Positions 8,854-18,117 of a stretch of 64,000 bases of DNA are shown piece by piece. This DNA is from Vibrio barjaei (lineage in GTDB: Bacteria; Pseudomonadota; Gammaproteobacteria; Enterobacterales; Vibrionaceae): contig NZ_LQXO02000006.1 of the NCBI RefSeq assembly GCF_001639065.2, positions 226,182 through 290,181 on the forward strand, written 5' to 3'. The notes beneath the pieces are model-generated. The model was not told where the DNA came from and made no database searches. It was given only the letters and a program-made list of their open reading frames with translations. Made by a program: the position numbers and the translations under genes. The stretch's first letter is position 1, and each line of letters starts with the position of its first letter.

Positions 8854-8869
8854 CGTGATATTTGTCACG
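8854..8869. promoter_or_regulatory. Candidate CRP site upstream of mlc
   Basis: CGTGA-TATTTG-TCACG is a perfectly symmetric dyad differing from the CRP consensus TGTGA-N6-TCACA only at the outermost pair. It lies about 75 bases before the mlc start. mlc is cAMP-CRP controlled in E. coli. The remainder of 8711-8944 holds no gene. Confidence 0.65.
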
Positions 8870-8944
8870 GCAATCCATTAAACTGCTTCACAATTACTTC
8901 GCAAAGTAAAAAAATTAATAGGTTGTTGTTTTTTGGAGTGCAAA

Positions 8945-10162
8945 ATGTACATGGCTCAACCCGGGCACATTGATCATATCAAGCAGATCAATGCTGGTCG
9001 TGTGTATAAACTGATAGACCAATTTGGGCCTATTTCGCGAATCGATTTATCGAAACTCAGTAGTTTGGCTCCGGCTAGTATTACTAAAATCACTCGCGAA
9101 CTTATTGATGCACACCTAATACACGAAACCACCGTTCAGGAGGCGACCAGTCGAGGTCGTCCGGCTGTTGGATTGCAAACCAACAATCAAGGTTGGCAGT
9201 TCCTTTCCATGCGTTTGGGGCGAGGCTACCTATCTATCGCGTTGCACGAGCTTGGCGGCGACGTTCTTATCGATACTAAAATCGAAATTCATGAAGTTGA
9301 TCAGGAAGATGTACTCGCGAGACTGCTTTACGAAATTGATGACTTCTTTGAAAGTTATAATGAGCAACTCGATCGTGTCACCAGTATTGCGTTGACGTTG
9401 CCCGGTTTGGTGAATTCCGATCAAGGCATTGTGTTGCAAATGCCTCATTACAATGTGAAGAACTTAAACATTGGTGAGGAAATTTTTAAAGCAACAGGAT
9501 TGCCCGTTTTCGTAGCGAACGATACCCGTGCGTGGGCATTAGCGGAAAACCTCTTTGGGCACTCTCAAGATTGCGATAACTCAGTGTTAATCTCAATTCA
9601 CCATGGACTAGGTGCTGGGATCATCTTAGATGGTCGCGTATTACAAGGTCGCCATGGCAATATCGGTGAGTTAGGGCATATCCAGATTGATCGCAATGGT
9701 GCACCTTGTCACTGTGGTAACAGAGGCTGCCTTGAAACTGTTGCCAGTTCGCAAGCTATCAGGGATGAAGTCTCTAAAAGATTAGCGAAAGGGGAAGCGT
9801 CGGTTCTTTCTGAATGCGAAGACATTACGGTTGAAGCTATTTGTGAAGCGGCGGCAAGTGGTGACGCATTAGCGATCGGAGTGATAGAGAAACTAGGCGA
9901 ACATTTAGGCTCTGCCATTGCTATTGTGATCAACCTCTTCAATCCTGAAAAGGTACTGATTGGTGGCGTTATCAATCAAGCGAAATCGATTTTATACCCC
10001 GCTATTGAGCGTTGTATCGCTGAGCAAAGCCTCCCTGTTTATACTCAAGATCTACAACTTGTCGAGTCTCGTTTTTATAAACAAGCAACAATGCCGGGCG
10101 CTGCTTTGGTGAAACAAGCGCTATATGATGGCTTGCTCTTGATGAAAGTGATTGAAGGATAA
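8945..10162 (+). CDS. mlc: ROK-family glucose repressor Mlc
   Basis: Represses PTS genes such as ptsG until it is sequestered by unphosphorylated PtsG at the membrane. N-terminal winged helix about residues 5-75 (QPGHIDHIKQINAGRVY, then LAPASITKITREL and RGRPAVGL), followed by a ROK sugar-kinase-like domain with the zinc motif around CHCGNRGCLE. These stretches are almost the same as E. coli Mlc, not NagC. I chose the ATG at 8945 because GGAG lies 6 bases upstream; a TTG at 8933 in the same frame is less likely. At 405 residues it matches the E. coli protein (406). Confidence 0.93.
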   Translation: MYMAQPGHIDHIKQINAGRVYKLIDQFGPISRIDLSKLSSLAPASITKITRELIDAHLIHETTVQEATSRGRPAVGLQTNNQGWQFLSMRLGRGYLSIALHELGGDVLIDTKIEIHEVDQEDVLARLLYEIDDFFESYNEQLDRVTSIALTLPGLVNSDQGIVLQMPHYNVKNLNIGEEIFKATGLPVFVANDTRAWALAENLFGHSQDCDNSVLISIHHGLGAGIILDGRVLQGRHGNIGELGHIQIDRNGAPCHCGNRGCLETVASSQAIRDEVSKRLAKGEASVLSECEDITVEAICEAAASGDALAIGVIEKLGEHLGSAIAIVINLFNPEKVLIGGVINQAKSILYPAIERCIAEQSLPVYTQDLQLVESRFYKQATMPGAALVKQALYDGLLLMKVIEG

Positions 10163-10281
10163 GGCTTTTCACCATTTTTGTTGATGGTCATACTTTTCTA
10201 TACAAAGTCAGTAAACTTCTTGTGCTTTCTGCCGATTACATGAGATAAGAGTTTTAGTTCGTGTTATGCCAAGGAAGCCTC

Positions 10282-11220
10282 ATGTCGAGCGTTTTAAGTT
10301 CAGTAGATCAGCGTACCCAGTTAGTGGGAGAAAATAGATTAGAGCTGTTAATGTTTACGCTTAACAGCCGTCAAACGTTCGCTATCAACGTATTCAAAGT
10401 AAAGGAAGTGCTAAAGCTTCCTGCCTTAACTCAGCTTCCTGGCTCTCATTCCAGTATTCGCGGAGTGGCTTCTCTGCGTGGCGAGTCCGTTCCGGTGATT
10501 GATTTACGTCGTGCTATCGGCTTTCCGCCAGCAAAAGACGGTGGCGACCAAAACCTGATTATTACAGAGTACAATCGTTCCGTTCAGGGCTTTTTAGTTG
10601 GTGAAGTGAAGAATATCGTTAATACTGCTTGGACAGAGATTCAACCCCCGCCTCGTACAGTAGGTCGTGCAAACTACCTTACGGCGATCACCAAGGTTGA
10701 AGAAAATCAGCAAGTCAATCTAGTTGAAATCATCGATGTTGAAAAAGTACTAGCAGAGATCATCGACTATGATGTGTCGATTTCTGAACATACCCTTGAT
10801 CGCAGCTTATTGCCTCACTTGTCAGGTAAAAAAATCCTTATCGTTGATGATTCTTCCACGGCTCGTAATCAAGTGAAAGGTACATTGGATCAGCTTGGCG
10901 TCGAGATCATAGAGTGCTTTGATGGTGCGATGGCTTTCAACCTTCTCAAGCAGTGGTGTGATGAGGGCATTGATGTATGTAATGAATTATTGATGATGAT
11001 TACAGACGCAGAAATGCCCGAAATGGACGGCTACAAGCTGACGCATGAAGTTAGAAGTGATCCTAGAATGCGAGATCTGTTTATTACTTTAAATACCTCG
11101 CTTAGTGGTAGCTTTAATGATGCGATGGTAGAGAAAGTCGGCTGTGACCGTTTTATTTCTAAGTTTCAACCTGATTTACTAGTTGAAGTTGTGCAAGACC
11201 GTATGCGAGAGACATTGTAA
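10282..11220 (+). CDS. cheV: Chemotaxis coupling protein CheV
   Basis: Scaffold linking chemoreceptors to CheA, with its own phospho-acceptor domain. The CheW-like domain spans about residues 15-160 (IRGVASLRGESVPVIDLRR) and the receiver about 175-312, with the acidic pocket ILIVDDSST and the phospho-Asp in ITDAEMPEMDGY. The ATG at 10282 is preferred over an in-frame GTG at 10261 because AAGGAAG precedes it by 5-6 bases and the N-terminus then reads MSSVLSSVDQRTQ. Monocistronic; such stand-alone cheV genes are common in vibrios. Confidence 0.92.
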   Translation: MSSVLSSVDQRTQLVGENRLELLMFTLNSRQTFAINVFKVKEVLKLPALTQLPGSHSSIRGVASLRGESVPVIDLRRAIGFPPAKDGGDQNLIITEYNRSVQGFLVGEVKNIVNTAWTEIQPPPRTVGRANYLTAITKVEENQQVNLVEIIDVEKVLAEIIDYDVSISEHTLDRSLLPHLSGKKILIVDDSSTARNQVKGTLDQLGVEIIECFDGAMAFNLLKQWCDEGIDVCNELLMMITDAEMPEMDGYKLTHEVRSDPRMRDLFITLNTSLSGSFNDAMVEKVGCDRFISKFQPDLLVEVVQDRMRETL

Positions 11221-11266
11221 TTGTTTTGCATCGCAAAATAATTTACGCCGTACGTTAAAAATGAGC

Positions 11267-11491
11267 TATAATTTGGTTGTATTATGGTTAAAGACCATAA
11301 GAGTCATAAATACAGTTTAACTACCAGCTAAAGGTTGTTCCATCAGAATGATTTGGTTAACTTCTAAGGTCTTGATGACGTTAAGTTTACTCATTTTCAA
11401 GGAATGGAAAAAAAGACGTACGGAAGCGGCAGTCGAAGCGGATCTATGATTCAATACGATTTAAAAACGGGAGCAATAGCTCCCGTTTTTT
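11267..11491 (+). ncRNA. Orphan transcription unit: possible small RNA or microprotein gene
   Basis: After cheV comes a perfect -10 box TATAAT (11267-11272), then a 7-bp hairpin TTATGGT/ACCATAA (11282-11300) just where a transcript would begin, and a strong terminator at 11463-11491, giving a unit of about 210 bases. Inside is a reading frame 11348-11449 (33 codons, MIWLTSKVLMTLSLLIFKEW, then a basic and acidic tail) without a clear SD; its internal ATG at 11375 does have AAGG five bases upstream. It may be a stable small RNA, a microprotein mRNA or merely the cheV 3' region. Expression is inference. Confidence 0.35.
11463..11491. terminator. Bidirectional terminator between cheV side and dnaE2
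   Basis: Stem AAAAACGGGAGC / GCTCCCGTTTTT with a 4-base loop and T-runs in both directions. It ends rightward transcripts after cheV and the leftward imuA-imuB-dnaE2 operon. Confidence 0.92.
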
Positions 11492-11508
11492 CGTTTTATG
11501 ATTTGCAA

Positions 11509-14500
11509 TCAGTGGAATTCTCTTGACTGTACCTTAAGAGCAGAAAGTTGGTCGGTCATATCGATCAAGCGTCCCGCTATTACGTGGATGACTTGCCCCT
11601 CACGCTCTAAAATCCCTTTCACCTTGAGGATCTTCGCGGTGAGGTACTGTTTTTTCTGAGCCCTTGCGGTGGCTTGCCAAACAACAACATTAATATTGCC
11701 GGTATCATCTTCGAGTGTAAAAAAGGTCACGCCTGCTGCGGTGCCTGGTGACTGTTTTCCTGTGACCGTACCCACTACGGTGACCAAAGATTTGTGTGGT
11801 TTCAGAGTAAGGTCACGCATACGAGTAAAGCGTCCTAACTTGCCTGCTTGGTCTAAGAGAGTGATAGGGTGTTGATTGAGAGACACGTTCATCGCAGAGA
11901 AATCCTCTAACATATCTTCAATTGGCGATGGCTGGTGGGGGAGTGACGAGTCATCACTCTTCTCCGCTTTAAACAAGGGTAAATCCTGTAAATTATCCAT
12001 CATCGCCCATCGTGTAGCGTAACGATGCCCTGATATGGCTTTTAGGGCATTAGCTGAGGCGAGTATTTCCAACTCACGACGATTCAGTCCAAGCTGTTTA
12101 ATTTGCGTCGCTGTTGTGAAGCCCTCGAGAGGCCTGTGTTGTAGCAAACGTTGTATACTCGATTCACTGAGCCCATTAACTTGTCTAAAGCCAAGTTGTA
12201 GTACTAAGCCTTGTGGGGTAGGTCTTAAATAGTGGTGGTACTGCGAGTAGTTGACGCACACAGGGGCAATAGAAACATGATGTCGCTTAGCGTCTTGAAG
12301 CAGTTGTGATGAGCTGTAAAAGCCCATAGGCAGACTATTGAGTAATGCGGTATAAAAAGCATCAGGGTAATAGTGTTTAAGCCAAGCGCTGCAATAAGCA
12401 AGCACAGCAAAAGAGGCCGAATGACTTTCCGGAAAACCATACTCTCCGAATCCACATATTTGCTCAAATAGTCGCTCGGCAAATTCGGTCTCATAGCCTT
12501 TGGTTTGCATACCTTGAATCAATTTAGAGCGAAACTTAAATAAATCGCCATTTTTCTTCCAAGCTGCCATGGCTCTGCGTAGTTGATCCGCTTCACCACC
12601 AGTGAACCCAGCCGCAACCATCGCAAGTTTGATGACCTGTTCTTGAAAAATAGGCACCCCTAGAGTGCGAGACAAGACAGATTCGACTTCTTTGGAAGGA
12701 TAAGAAATGGCTTCTTCTCCGTTTCTCCGTTTCAGAAAAGGATGAACCATATCTCCTTGTATCGGCCCGGGTCTCACAATGGCAATTTGAATGACCAAAT
12801 CGTAATACGTAGCGGGCTTTAAACGTGGCAACATGCTCATTTGTGCTCGAGATTCGATTTGGAATACGCCAATAGTGTCGGCGCGTTGAATCATGGCATA
12901 TACATTAGGATCATCTTGTCGGCGAGTGATGTCTGCAATGGTCAATGTTTGACCGTAGTGCTTATTGATCAGCTGAAAACATTTGCGGATTGCGGTTAGC
13001 ATGCCCAACGCAAGGACATCGACTTTGAGTAGACCAAGGCTTTCCAGATCATCCTTATCCCATTGAATGACAGTACGCTCAGCCATAGCGGCATTTTCTA
13101 CTGGAACCAATTCATAAAGTGGCCCTGATGAAATGACAAATCCTCCCACATGTTGCGAGAGGTGCCGTGGAAACCCGATGATCTCATTGACGAGCTCAAT
13201 AAACTGCTGACCTTTCAGTGAATCTGGCTTCAGTCCTAGCTCGACAAGTTGAGCTTGCCAGCCTTGAGTGCGATCACGGCGATTGATGTTTTTGATGAAA
13301 TAGTCGAGTTGAGTGTCGCTAACCCCTAAGGCTTTACCTACATCACGCACAGCACTTTTAAAACGATAAGAGATAACGGTCGCCGCAAGGGCAGCACGCT
13401 CTCGTCCATACTTTTGATAGATGTACTGTATCACTTCCTCACGGCGCTCATGTTCAAAATCAACGTCGATATCGGGTGGCTCATTACGTTCTTTACTAAT
13501 GAAACGTTCAAACAGGACCGAGATTTGTCTTGGGTCAACAGCGGTTATTTCTAAACAGTAACAGACGATAGAGTTCGCCGCTGAACCTCGTCCTTGGTAA
13601 AGAATGCCTTGTTGTTTGGCAAACATGACGATGTCATGAATAGTGAGAAAGAAAAACGGATAATTCAGCTCCTCAATCAAGGCTAATTCTTTATGAATGG
13701 TTTGCTCCACATGTGAAGACAGTCCTTCAGGGAATCGCTGCTCTTTACCACGCTCGACCAACTCTCTGAGATATCCCATTGGTGTTTTTCCGTTAGGGAT
13801 AAGCTCACTAGGGTATTCGTAACGAAGTTTGCTCAGCTTAAACTCACACAAGCTTGCAATATACACACTCTCGTTTAACCACTTTGAGCGATACAGTTTC
13901 TCTAATTTAGTCTTAGGTCTTAAGCTTCGTTCGGTATTAACCAGTAAGTGACTGCACACTTTTTCGATAGAGGTATTGAGTTTTATCGCGGTTAATGTGT
14001 GTTGTAGCGGAAGCCGGGTTGCGGTGTGCATCAGAACGCCACCACAAGCGGTAATTGGTAGTTGTAAATCGACAGACAGTGTCTCGCAATGTTGTATATA
14101 GCGATGTTCATTGGAGGTTAGGTGACGTTGTAAGCCAATCCAAAGACGCTGGTGGTGATACTGTACCAACCAGCGACCCCATCTCACATCAGACTCTTTG
14201 CCCGTCGGTAGCCATAGAATAAGACAATGACGTAATGACATGATGTCCCATTCTGATAGTTGGTAATCGCCTTTCTCGCAGCGCCGTCTAGCATTCGTGA
14301 TAATACGGCAGAGTTCAGCGTAGGCTTCCCGTGTTGGACTAAGCAAAATGAACTGACACTCATCATTGAGCCAAAACATGCTACCGACGATTTGTTTTAG
14401 CGAGAGACCATGCTGCTTAATGGCGGTATGAGCCCGCACTACACCTGCGACGGAGCATTCATCCGTAATAGCAATAGCGGAATACTGTAAGAACTCTGCT

Positions 14501-14580
14501 TGCAATACTAGCTCTTCGGCATGAGAAGCACCGGTTAAAAACGAAAAGTTGCTTTGGCAAAATAATTCGGCGTATTTCAT
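11509..14580 (-). CDS. dnaE2: Error-prone DNA polymerase III alpha subunit DnaE2 (ImuC)
   Basis: C-family polymerase of the SOS mutasome, which carries out mutagenic translesion synthesis with ImuA and ImuB. The 1023-residue product has an N-terminal PHP domain (ELFCQSNFSFLTGASH), the catalytic core with the acidic motif PPDIDVDFEHERREE and YQGRGSAANSIVCY, helix-hairpin-helix segments and a C-terminal OB fold (LVTVVGTVTGKQSPGTAAG). The start MKYAELF at 14580 is the family N-terminus; the frame extends to 14628 inside imuB but that part is not conserved. Third gene of the operon, 20 bases after imuB. Confidence 0.94.
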   Translation of the reverse strand: MKYAELFCQSNFSFLTGASHAEELVLQAEFLQYSAIAITDECSVAGVVRAHTAIKQHGLSLKQIVGSMFWLNDECQFILLSPTREAYAELCRIITNARRRCEKGDYQLSEWDIMSLRHCLILWLPTGKESDVRWGRWLVQYHHQRLWIGLQRHLTSNEHRYIQHCETLSVDLQLPITACGGVLMHTATRLPLQHTLTAIKLNTSIEKVCSHLLVNTERSLRPKTKLEKLYRSKWLNESVYIASLCEFKLSKLRYEYPSELIPNGKTPMGYLRELVERGKEQRFPEGLSSHVEQTIHKELALIEELNYPFFFLTIHDIVMFAKQQGILYQGRGSAANSIVCYCLEITAVDPRQISVLFERFISKERNEPPDIDVDFEHERREEVIQYIYQKYGRERAALAATVISYRFKSAVRDVGKALGVSDTQLDYFIKNINRRDRTQGWQAQLVELGLKPDSLKGQQFIELVNEIIGFPRHLSQHVGGFVISSGPLYELVPVENAAMAERTVIQWDKDDLESLGLLKVDVLALGMLTAIRKCFQLINKHYGQTLTIADITRRQDDPNVYAMIQRADTIGVFQIESRAQMSMLPRLKPATYYDLVIQIAIVRPGPIQGDMVHPFLKRRNGEEAISYPSKEVESVLSRTLGVPIFQEQVIKLAMVAAGFTGGEADQLRRAMAAWKKNGDLFKFRSKLIQGMQTKGYETEFAERLFEQICGFGEYGFPESHSASFAVLAYCSAWLKHYYPDAFYTALLNSLPMGFYSSSQLLQDAKRHHVSIAPVCVNYSQYHHYLRPTPQGLVLQLGFRQVNGLSESSIQRLLQHRPLEGFTTATQIKQLGLNRRELEILASANALKAISGHRYATRWAMMDNLQDLPLFKAEKSDDSSLPHQPSPIEDMLEDFSAMNVSLNQHPITLLDQAGKLGRFTRMRDLTLKPHKSLVTVVGTVTGKQSPGTAAGVTFFTLEDDTGNINVVVWQATARAQKKQYLTAKILKVKGILEREGQVIHVIAGRLIDMTDQLSALKVQSREFH

Positions 14581-14600
14581 ATCTGTTTTACTTTTCCGGA

Positions 14601-16025
14601 CTAACTGAATAACCCATGAATAAACCACTGTTTATCTTCGGTTCGAAACAACCACAACCATTGTCCTTGTTCGTTACGAGCAACGTAGTAATCACGCTTA
14701 ATGTCATTACCATCCCACCAACCGCTGATGATTCTCTCAGGTCCTAAAATGACAGAAACACGCTGCTCCAATAAAGCTGGCTTAGGGTAGAGCAAGCTAG
14801 GACGAAGCTTTTTGAGTAAGTAGGCATTTACCTCGGTTTTATCATTGGCTGTTGGCATCATAGGTTGGGTGGCAAATTCAGGTCTTGGATCATCAGTGAG
14901 CTTGAGGGATGTGACTGCTTGTAAGCCAAGCTTGGCTTGTAAGGTCGATATGAGTTCAAGGCTAGTTTGACTTCCTTTCACACCGTCAAAGAGGTCGTGT
15001 TCATTCACCTGAGTTTCTTCAGCTCGAACGATAGAAAGCGTTAATCCATTTACGGGACCATCAAGCTGGATATTCTCCAAAGTTAACTTAGAAAGTGCTT
15101 GCCATTTCGTGGCAAGGTAATCGCCTTGAGCGGAATGAAAAGTCACAGGCTTATCGCCATGATCTCGTTGATGTAACGTGAGCTGTAATTCAAACGCGAC
15201 CTTGTCACGAAGCTTCAAAAATACCTCTAATTGCTTGAATAACCGCGTCAACGGCTTTTGTAGCCAGTCGATATTTTCAATATCAAACAGCAACTCCAGA
15301 TATTGGCTAAAGTGTTCTGCAGGGTGATAAAACTCCACAGGATGCTTAAACTGGCCAGTCAGTCTTCCTACATAATTGACGAGATCGATATCAAAACGTT
15401 TTGCTATTTCAGGTAAAGGTAGTACTAGCAAATCGTCGATAGTCTGAATGCCGACTCGTTGCAATTTCTCTACTTGTTTATTAGGTAGCTCAGTACATGC
15501 TAAGGGGTAGCTAAGGATGGCGTGTTTCAGATGAGTGAGCTGTGGTTCAATCCAGTTTTTACCTTGTTTCGCCATTAACATTGCACTGAAAGGTGACTGG
15601 CCTGTAGAGTAATTCGTTTGAACCTCAAGATGGCTAAGGTGTGCGTATAGGGTCGACCAGTAATTGTCGATGCCATCATAGAGTGAAAGCATATTCGTTA
15701 CTTTGATTAACAATCCATTAGGCGGAAATAGGCAAATATCAGAGGTGATCATATACAACCATTGAGCGATATCATTCAACCGGTTAGCTTCCATTTCTGG
15801 GTCGTATGGGTGTACTTGAAGATCCTGGCAAAGTGCGGCTGCACTACCAAGCCCCATTCCTAATTTAACACCTTGTTCAAGGGCATACTGGTTGGCTTGA
15901 ATGACTTCATGGCGGCGACCATCGACGATAGCAACAGCGACATCAGCATCATGGTTGCTGTCTTTATTATTAAATAGAGTGTCGAGTTGCAGAGTCGGGA
16001 AATGCAAATATAACCACAGTAACAT
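14601..16025 (-). CDS. imuB: ImuB, catalytically inactive Y-family polymerase-like protein
   Basis: A 474-residue Y-family-polymerase relative that acts as the hub of the mutasome, binding ImuA, DnaE2 and the beta clamp. The palm aspartate and the SxDE motif of active Y polymerases are absent: the corresponding N-terminal segment reads WLYLHFPTLQLD and the later one LLIKVTNMLSLYDG, as expected for ImuB. It lies 11 bases downstream of imuA and 20 bases upstream of dnaE2. Regulation is by the LexA box in front of imuA. Confidence 0.92.
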   Translation of the reverse strand: MLLWLYLHFPTLQLDTLFNNKDSNHDADVAVAIVDGRRHEVIQANQYALEQGVKLGMGLGSAAALCQDLQVHPYDPEMEANRLNDIAQWLYMITSDICLFPPNGLLIKVTNMLSLYDGIDNYWSTLYAHLSHLEVQTNYSTGQSPFSAMLMAKQGKNWIEPQLTHLKHAILSYPLACTELPNKQVEKLQRVGIQTIDDLLVLPLPEIAKRFDIDLVNYVGRLTGQFKHPVEFYHPAEHFSQYLELLFDIENIDWLQKPLTRLFKQLEVFLKLRDKVAFELQLTLHQRDHGDKPVTFHSAQGDYLATKWQALSKLTLENIQLDGPVNGLTLSIVRAEETQVNEHDLFDGVKGSQTSLELISTLQAKLGLQAVTSLKLTDDPRPEFATQPMMPTANDKTEVNAYLLKKLRPSLLYPKPALLEQRVSVILGPERIISGWWDGNDIKRDYYVARNEQGQWLWLFRTEDKQWFIHGLFS

Positions 16026-16036
16026 CGTTGTTCCAC

Positions 16037-16732
16037 TTATCCTTGTTGCTGCATTGGGAAAGGAATCACGGTAGAAGTATGAGGTTTTGTAGAAAGTGTT
16101 AACTCAGGCCAATAAGTGCTCATATCAATAACAAAACTGTCTCGAACAAAGCCGCCTTTACGTTTAGTGATAGAGATGGAAAGCCCTGTTTCATGAGGAG
16201 TCAAATTCAAACTCAAGGAGACGGGCAGTGAAAACACCTGTGATGCGGCACCGGACAAGGCTGGCTTAAATAAGAACTGTAAGCAGTGTCCGACTTCACT
16301 AGCTACTTGTAAGCGCTTTGCTTGATGGATTTCGAGTCCTTCTTGCCATAAACAGACACCACAACATGCGCCACTCTTTAAGCATTGCTCTGCTGCCCAG
16401 AGTGCGTGTTTTCCAGACTCAGGGTAAATCAGCAAGATCTTGGCAGGATCAATTCCTTGAGCGTATAGGTATTCCGCACATAGATAACCAGGTGGGTTGA
16501 TGAACACCAGAAGTCGTTCTGTTGTTTGTGCTTGTGCGTAGGGCATCAATAGTCTCAGTTCACCGATACCAAGGGGTGATTGAATATCGATAACCCCAGA
16601 AGTTGGGAAGCCTCCACCTAAACGACGATCTAATTCAGCAAATCCTGTTGAATGACATTCACTGAAAGACTCGGCTCTTGCGCCTTTCCAAATCAATTGT
16701 TTACTTTGTAATTCGCTAATCAATTCATGCAT
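16037..16732 (-). CDS. imuA: ImuA, RecA-like SOS mutagenesis protein
   Basis: A 231-residue protein of the ImuA/SulA-like RecA superfamily that interacts with ImuB and probably RecA filaments. The start MHELISELQSKQLIW at 16732 is chosen because it begins just inside the LexA box; an upstream extension to 16807 would read through the operator. The conserved segment AELDRRLGGGFPTSGVIDI near residue 40 is a RecA-like pre-Walker region, without a canonical P-loop. First gene of imuA-imuB-dnaE2. Confidence 0.9.
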   Translation of the reverse strand: MHELISELQSKQLIWKGARAESFSECHSTGFAELDRRLGGGFPTSGVIDIQSPLGIGELRLLMPYAQAQTTERLLVFINPPGYLCAEYLYAQGIDPAKILLIYPESGKHALWAAEQCLKSGACCGVCLWQEGLEIHQAKRLQVASEVGHCLQFLFKPALSGAASQVFSLPVSLSLNLTPHETGLSISITKRKGGFVRDSFVIDMSTYWPELTLSTKPHTSTVIPFPMQQQG

Positions 16733-16741
16733 AATAAATAC

Positions 16742-16757
16742 CTGTATATATGTACAG
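16742..16757. promoter_or_regulatory. LexA operator (SOS box)
   Basis: CTGTATATATGTACAG matches the gamma-proteobacterial SOS box CTG-N10-CAG with its TATATATA-type core almost perfectly. It ends 10 bases before the imuA start on the minus strand. On the plus side a TATAAT-like box at 16789-16794 could drive the divergent patatin gene, so LexA might influence both directions. Confidence 0.93.
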
Positions 16758-16955
16758 TATATAATAATTCTTAACGGCTGCAAGCCTTGTATAATCACGA
16801 GGTACACGAATATTAGGAGACAGTTAACATAAACAAAGCATTAGCCGAATTTAGTGGTAACAAAAAACAGCAAAAAAGCAGTGTTCAGACTAGAGCAAAT
16901 ATTTTAATCTCAAAGGAAGATTGCACCATCGTCGGTTCGGATAGGAGAAGTGGTC

Positions 16956-18101
16956 GTGTTCAAACAAAATCAAAAATACTCGTTGATTGTACAAGGAGGC
17001 GGCCAAAAAGGGGCGTTTGCTGCAGGTGTACTTGATAAATTTATCGATGTGAATTTTGACCCATTCTCACTCTATATTGGCACATCGGCAGGGGCATTGA
17101 ATGTCTCTTCTTTTGTCACTAAGCAACGTGGTCTAGGGCTAGATTTTATTATGAATTACACCACTCGAGACCGATTTTTTGACTTCAATAAGTTCTTACA
17201 AAAACAGCAGCCAATGGATTTGGACTGGGCGTTTGAGTTTGTAAACAGTGGTGAGTTTCCTTTGGATCTCGCTAAGGGTGAGCAGTACCTTGGTGAGGAT
17301 AGAGTCGCACTCGCTTGTATTACCGATGTCGAAGAGCTTAAAGATTACTACTATCCGATTTTTGCGGAGAATTGGTTTGATGTACTAAGAGCGACCTGCG
17401 CCATTCCAATGCTCTATTATCATGACATTGAATTTGATGGTAAAAAATGGATCGATGGTGGTGTCTCTGCGACTATCCCAGTAGAAGAGTCTTATCGTCG
17501 CGGGATAAACAACATGGTGGTCATCAGTACCATTCCGCAGCCGAAACAGCAACATGCGGTGACTGCGTCAGTAAAAGATTCACTAGAGAAGTGGAAGAAA
17601 GAACTTGAAGCTGGGTTAGATACTCACATCAACCACTTAAAAATCTCTGGTACTAAGGAAAAGTTGTCAGAGTTTCATAAGAACTTTTCCGAAAAATTAG
17701 AGAGCATTAAAGCGGATTATCAACGGTTAACAGGACCTCGCTTGGAATCTTACCGAGAGCAGAACAAACTCAAAGCGGCCGAAAAACTTAAGTTATCCAA
17801 TTGGATTCAAGACAAAGAAAAGCTTAGTCGACTGATCGACATTCAAAACAAGCGTGTACCTTTCAGTCGTAGCGGTACAAGTCATTTGGATATGTTGGTG
17901 TCTCACTATGCTAACCATGCGGAAGTGGAGCAGTTTCTGTTATCACCACCGGAGGATGTAAACCTATGGCACATTCAACCGAAACATGAATTATCGTCAA
18001 AAGGGTTGCTGAGCCAGAAAGACCAAATAATGGAAGATTATGAGCATGGTTTTGCAATGGCAGGAGAGTTTCTGTCTGAGCATCATAATGTGAGTCGCTG
18101 A
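16956..18101 (+). CDS. Patatin-like phospholipase, second paralogue
   Basis: A 381-residue patatin-family hydrolase: QGGGQKG at 13-19, nucleophile elbow GTSAG at 42-46 (Ser44), catalytic Asp167 in DGGVSATIP. It is clearly related to the patatin at 7523-8710 (shared NFDPF, GTSAGALN, RGLG, ITDV, YYYP and CAIP/SAIP segments), arguing for duplication. I chose GTG at 16956 because AGGAG lies 8 bases upstream; GTG at 16950 is too close to it. The region 205-275 is highly charged and predicted helical (KLESIKADYQRL). It is divergent from the SOS mutasome. Confidence 0.87.
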   Translation: MFKQNQKYSLIVQGGGQKGAFAAGVLDKFIDVNFDPFSLYIGTSAGALNVSSFVTKQRGLGLDFIMNYTTRDRFFDFNKFLQKQQPMDLDWAFEFVNSGEFPLDLAKGEQYLGEDRVALACITDVEELKDYYYPIFAENWFDVLRATCAIPMLYYHDIEFDGKKWIDGGVSATIPVEESYRRGINNMVVISTIPQPKQQHAVTASVKDSLEKWKKELEAGLDTHINHLKISGTKEKLSEFHKNFSEKLESIKADYQRLTGPRLESYREQNKLKAAEKLKLSNWIQDKEKLSRLIDIQNKRVPFSRSGTSHLDMLVSHYANHAEVEQFLLSPPEDVNLWHIQPKHELSSKGLLSQKDQIMEDYEHGFAMAGEFLSEHHNVSR

Positions 18102-18117
18102 TGCAAATGGTGAATAC

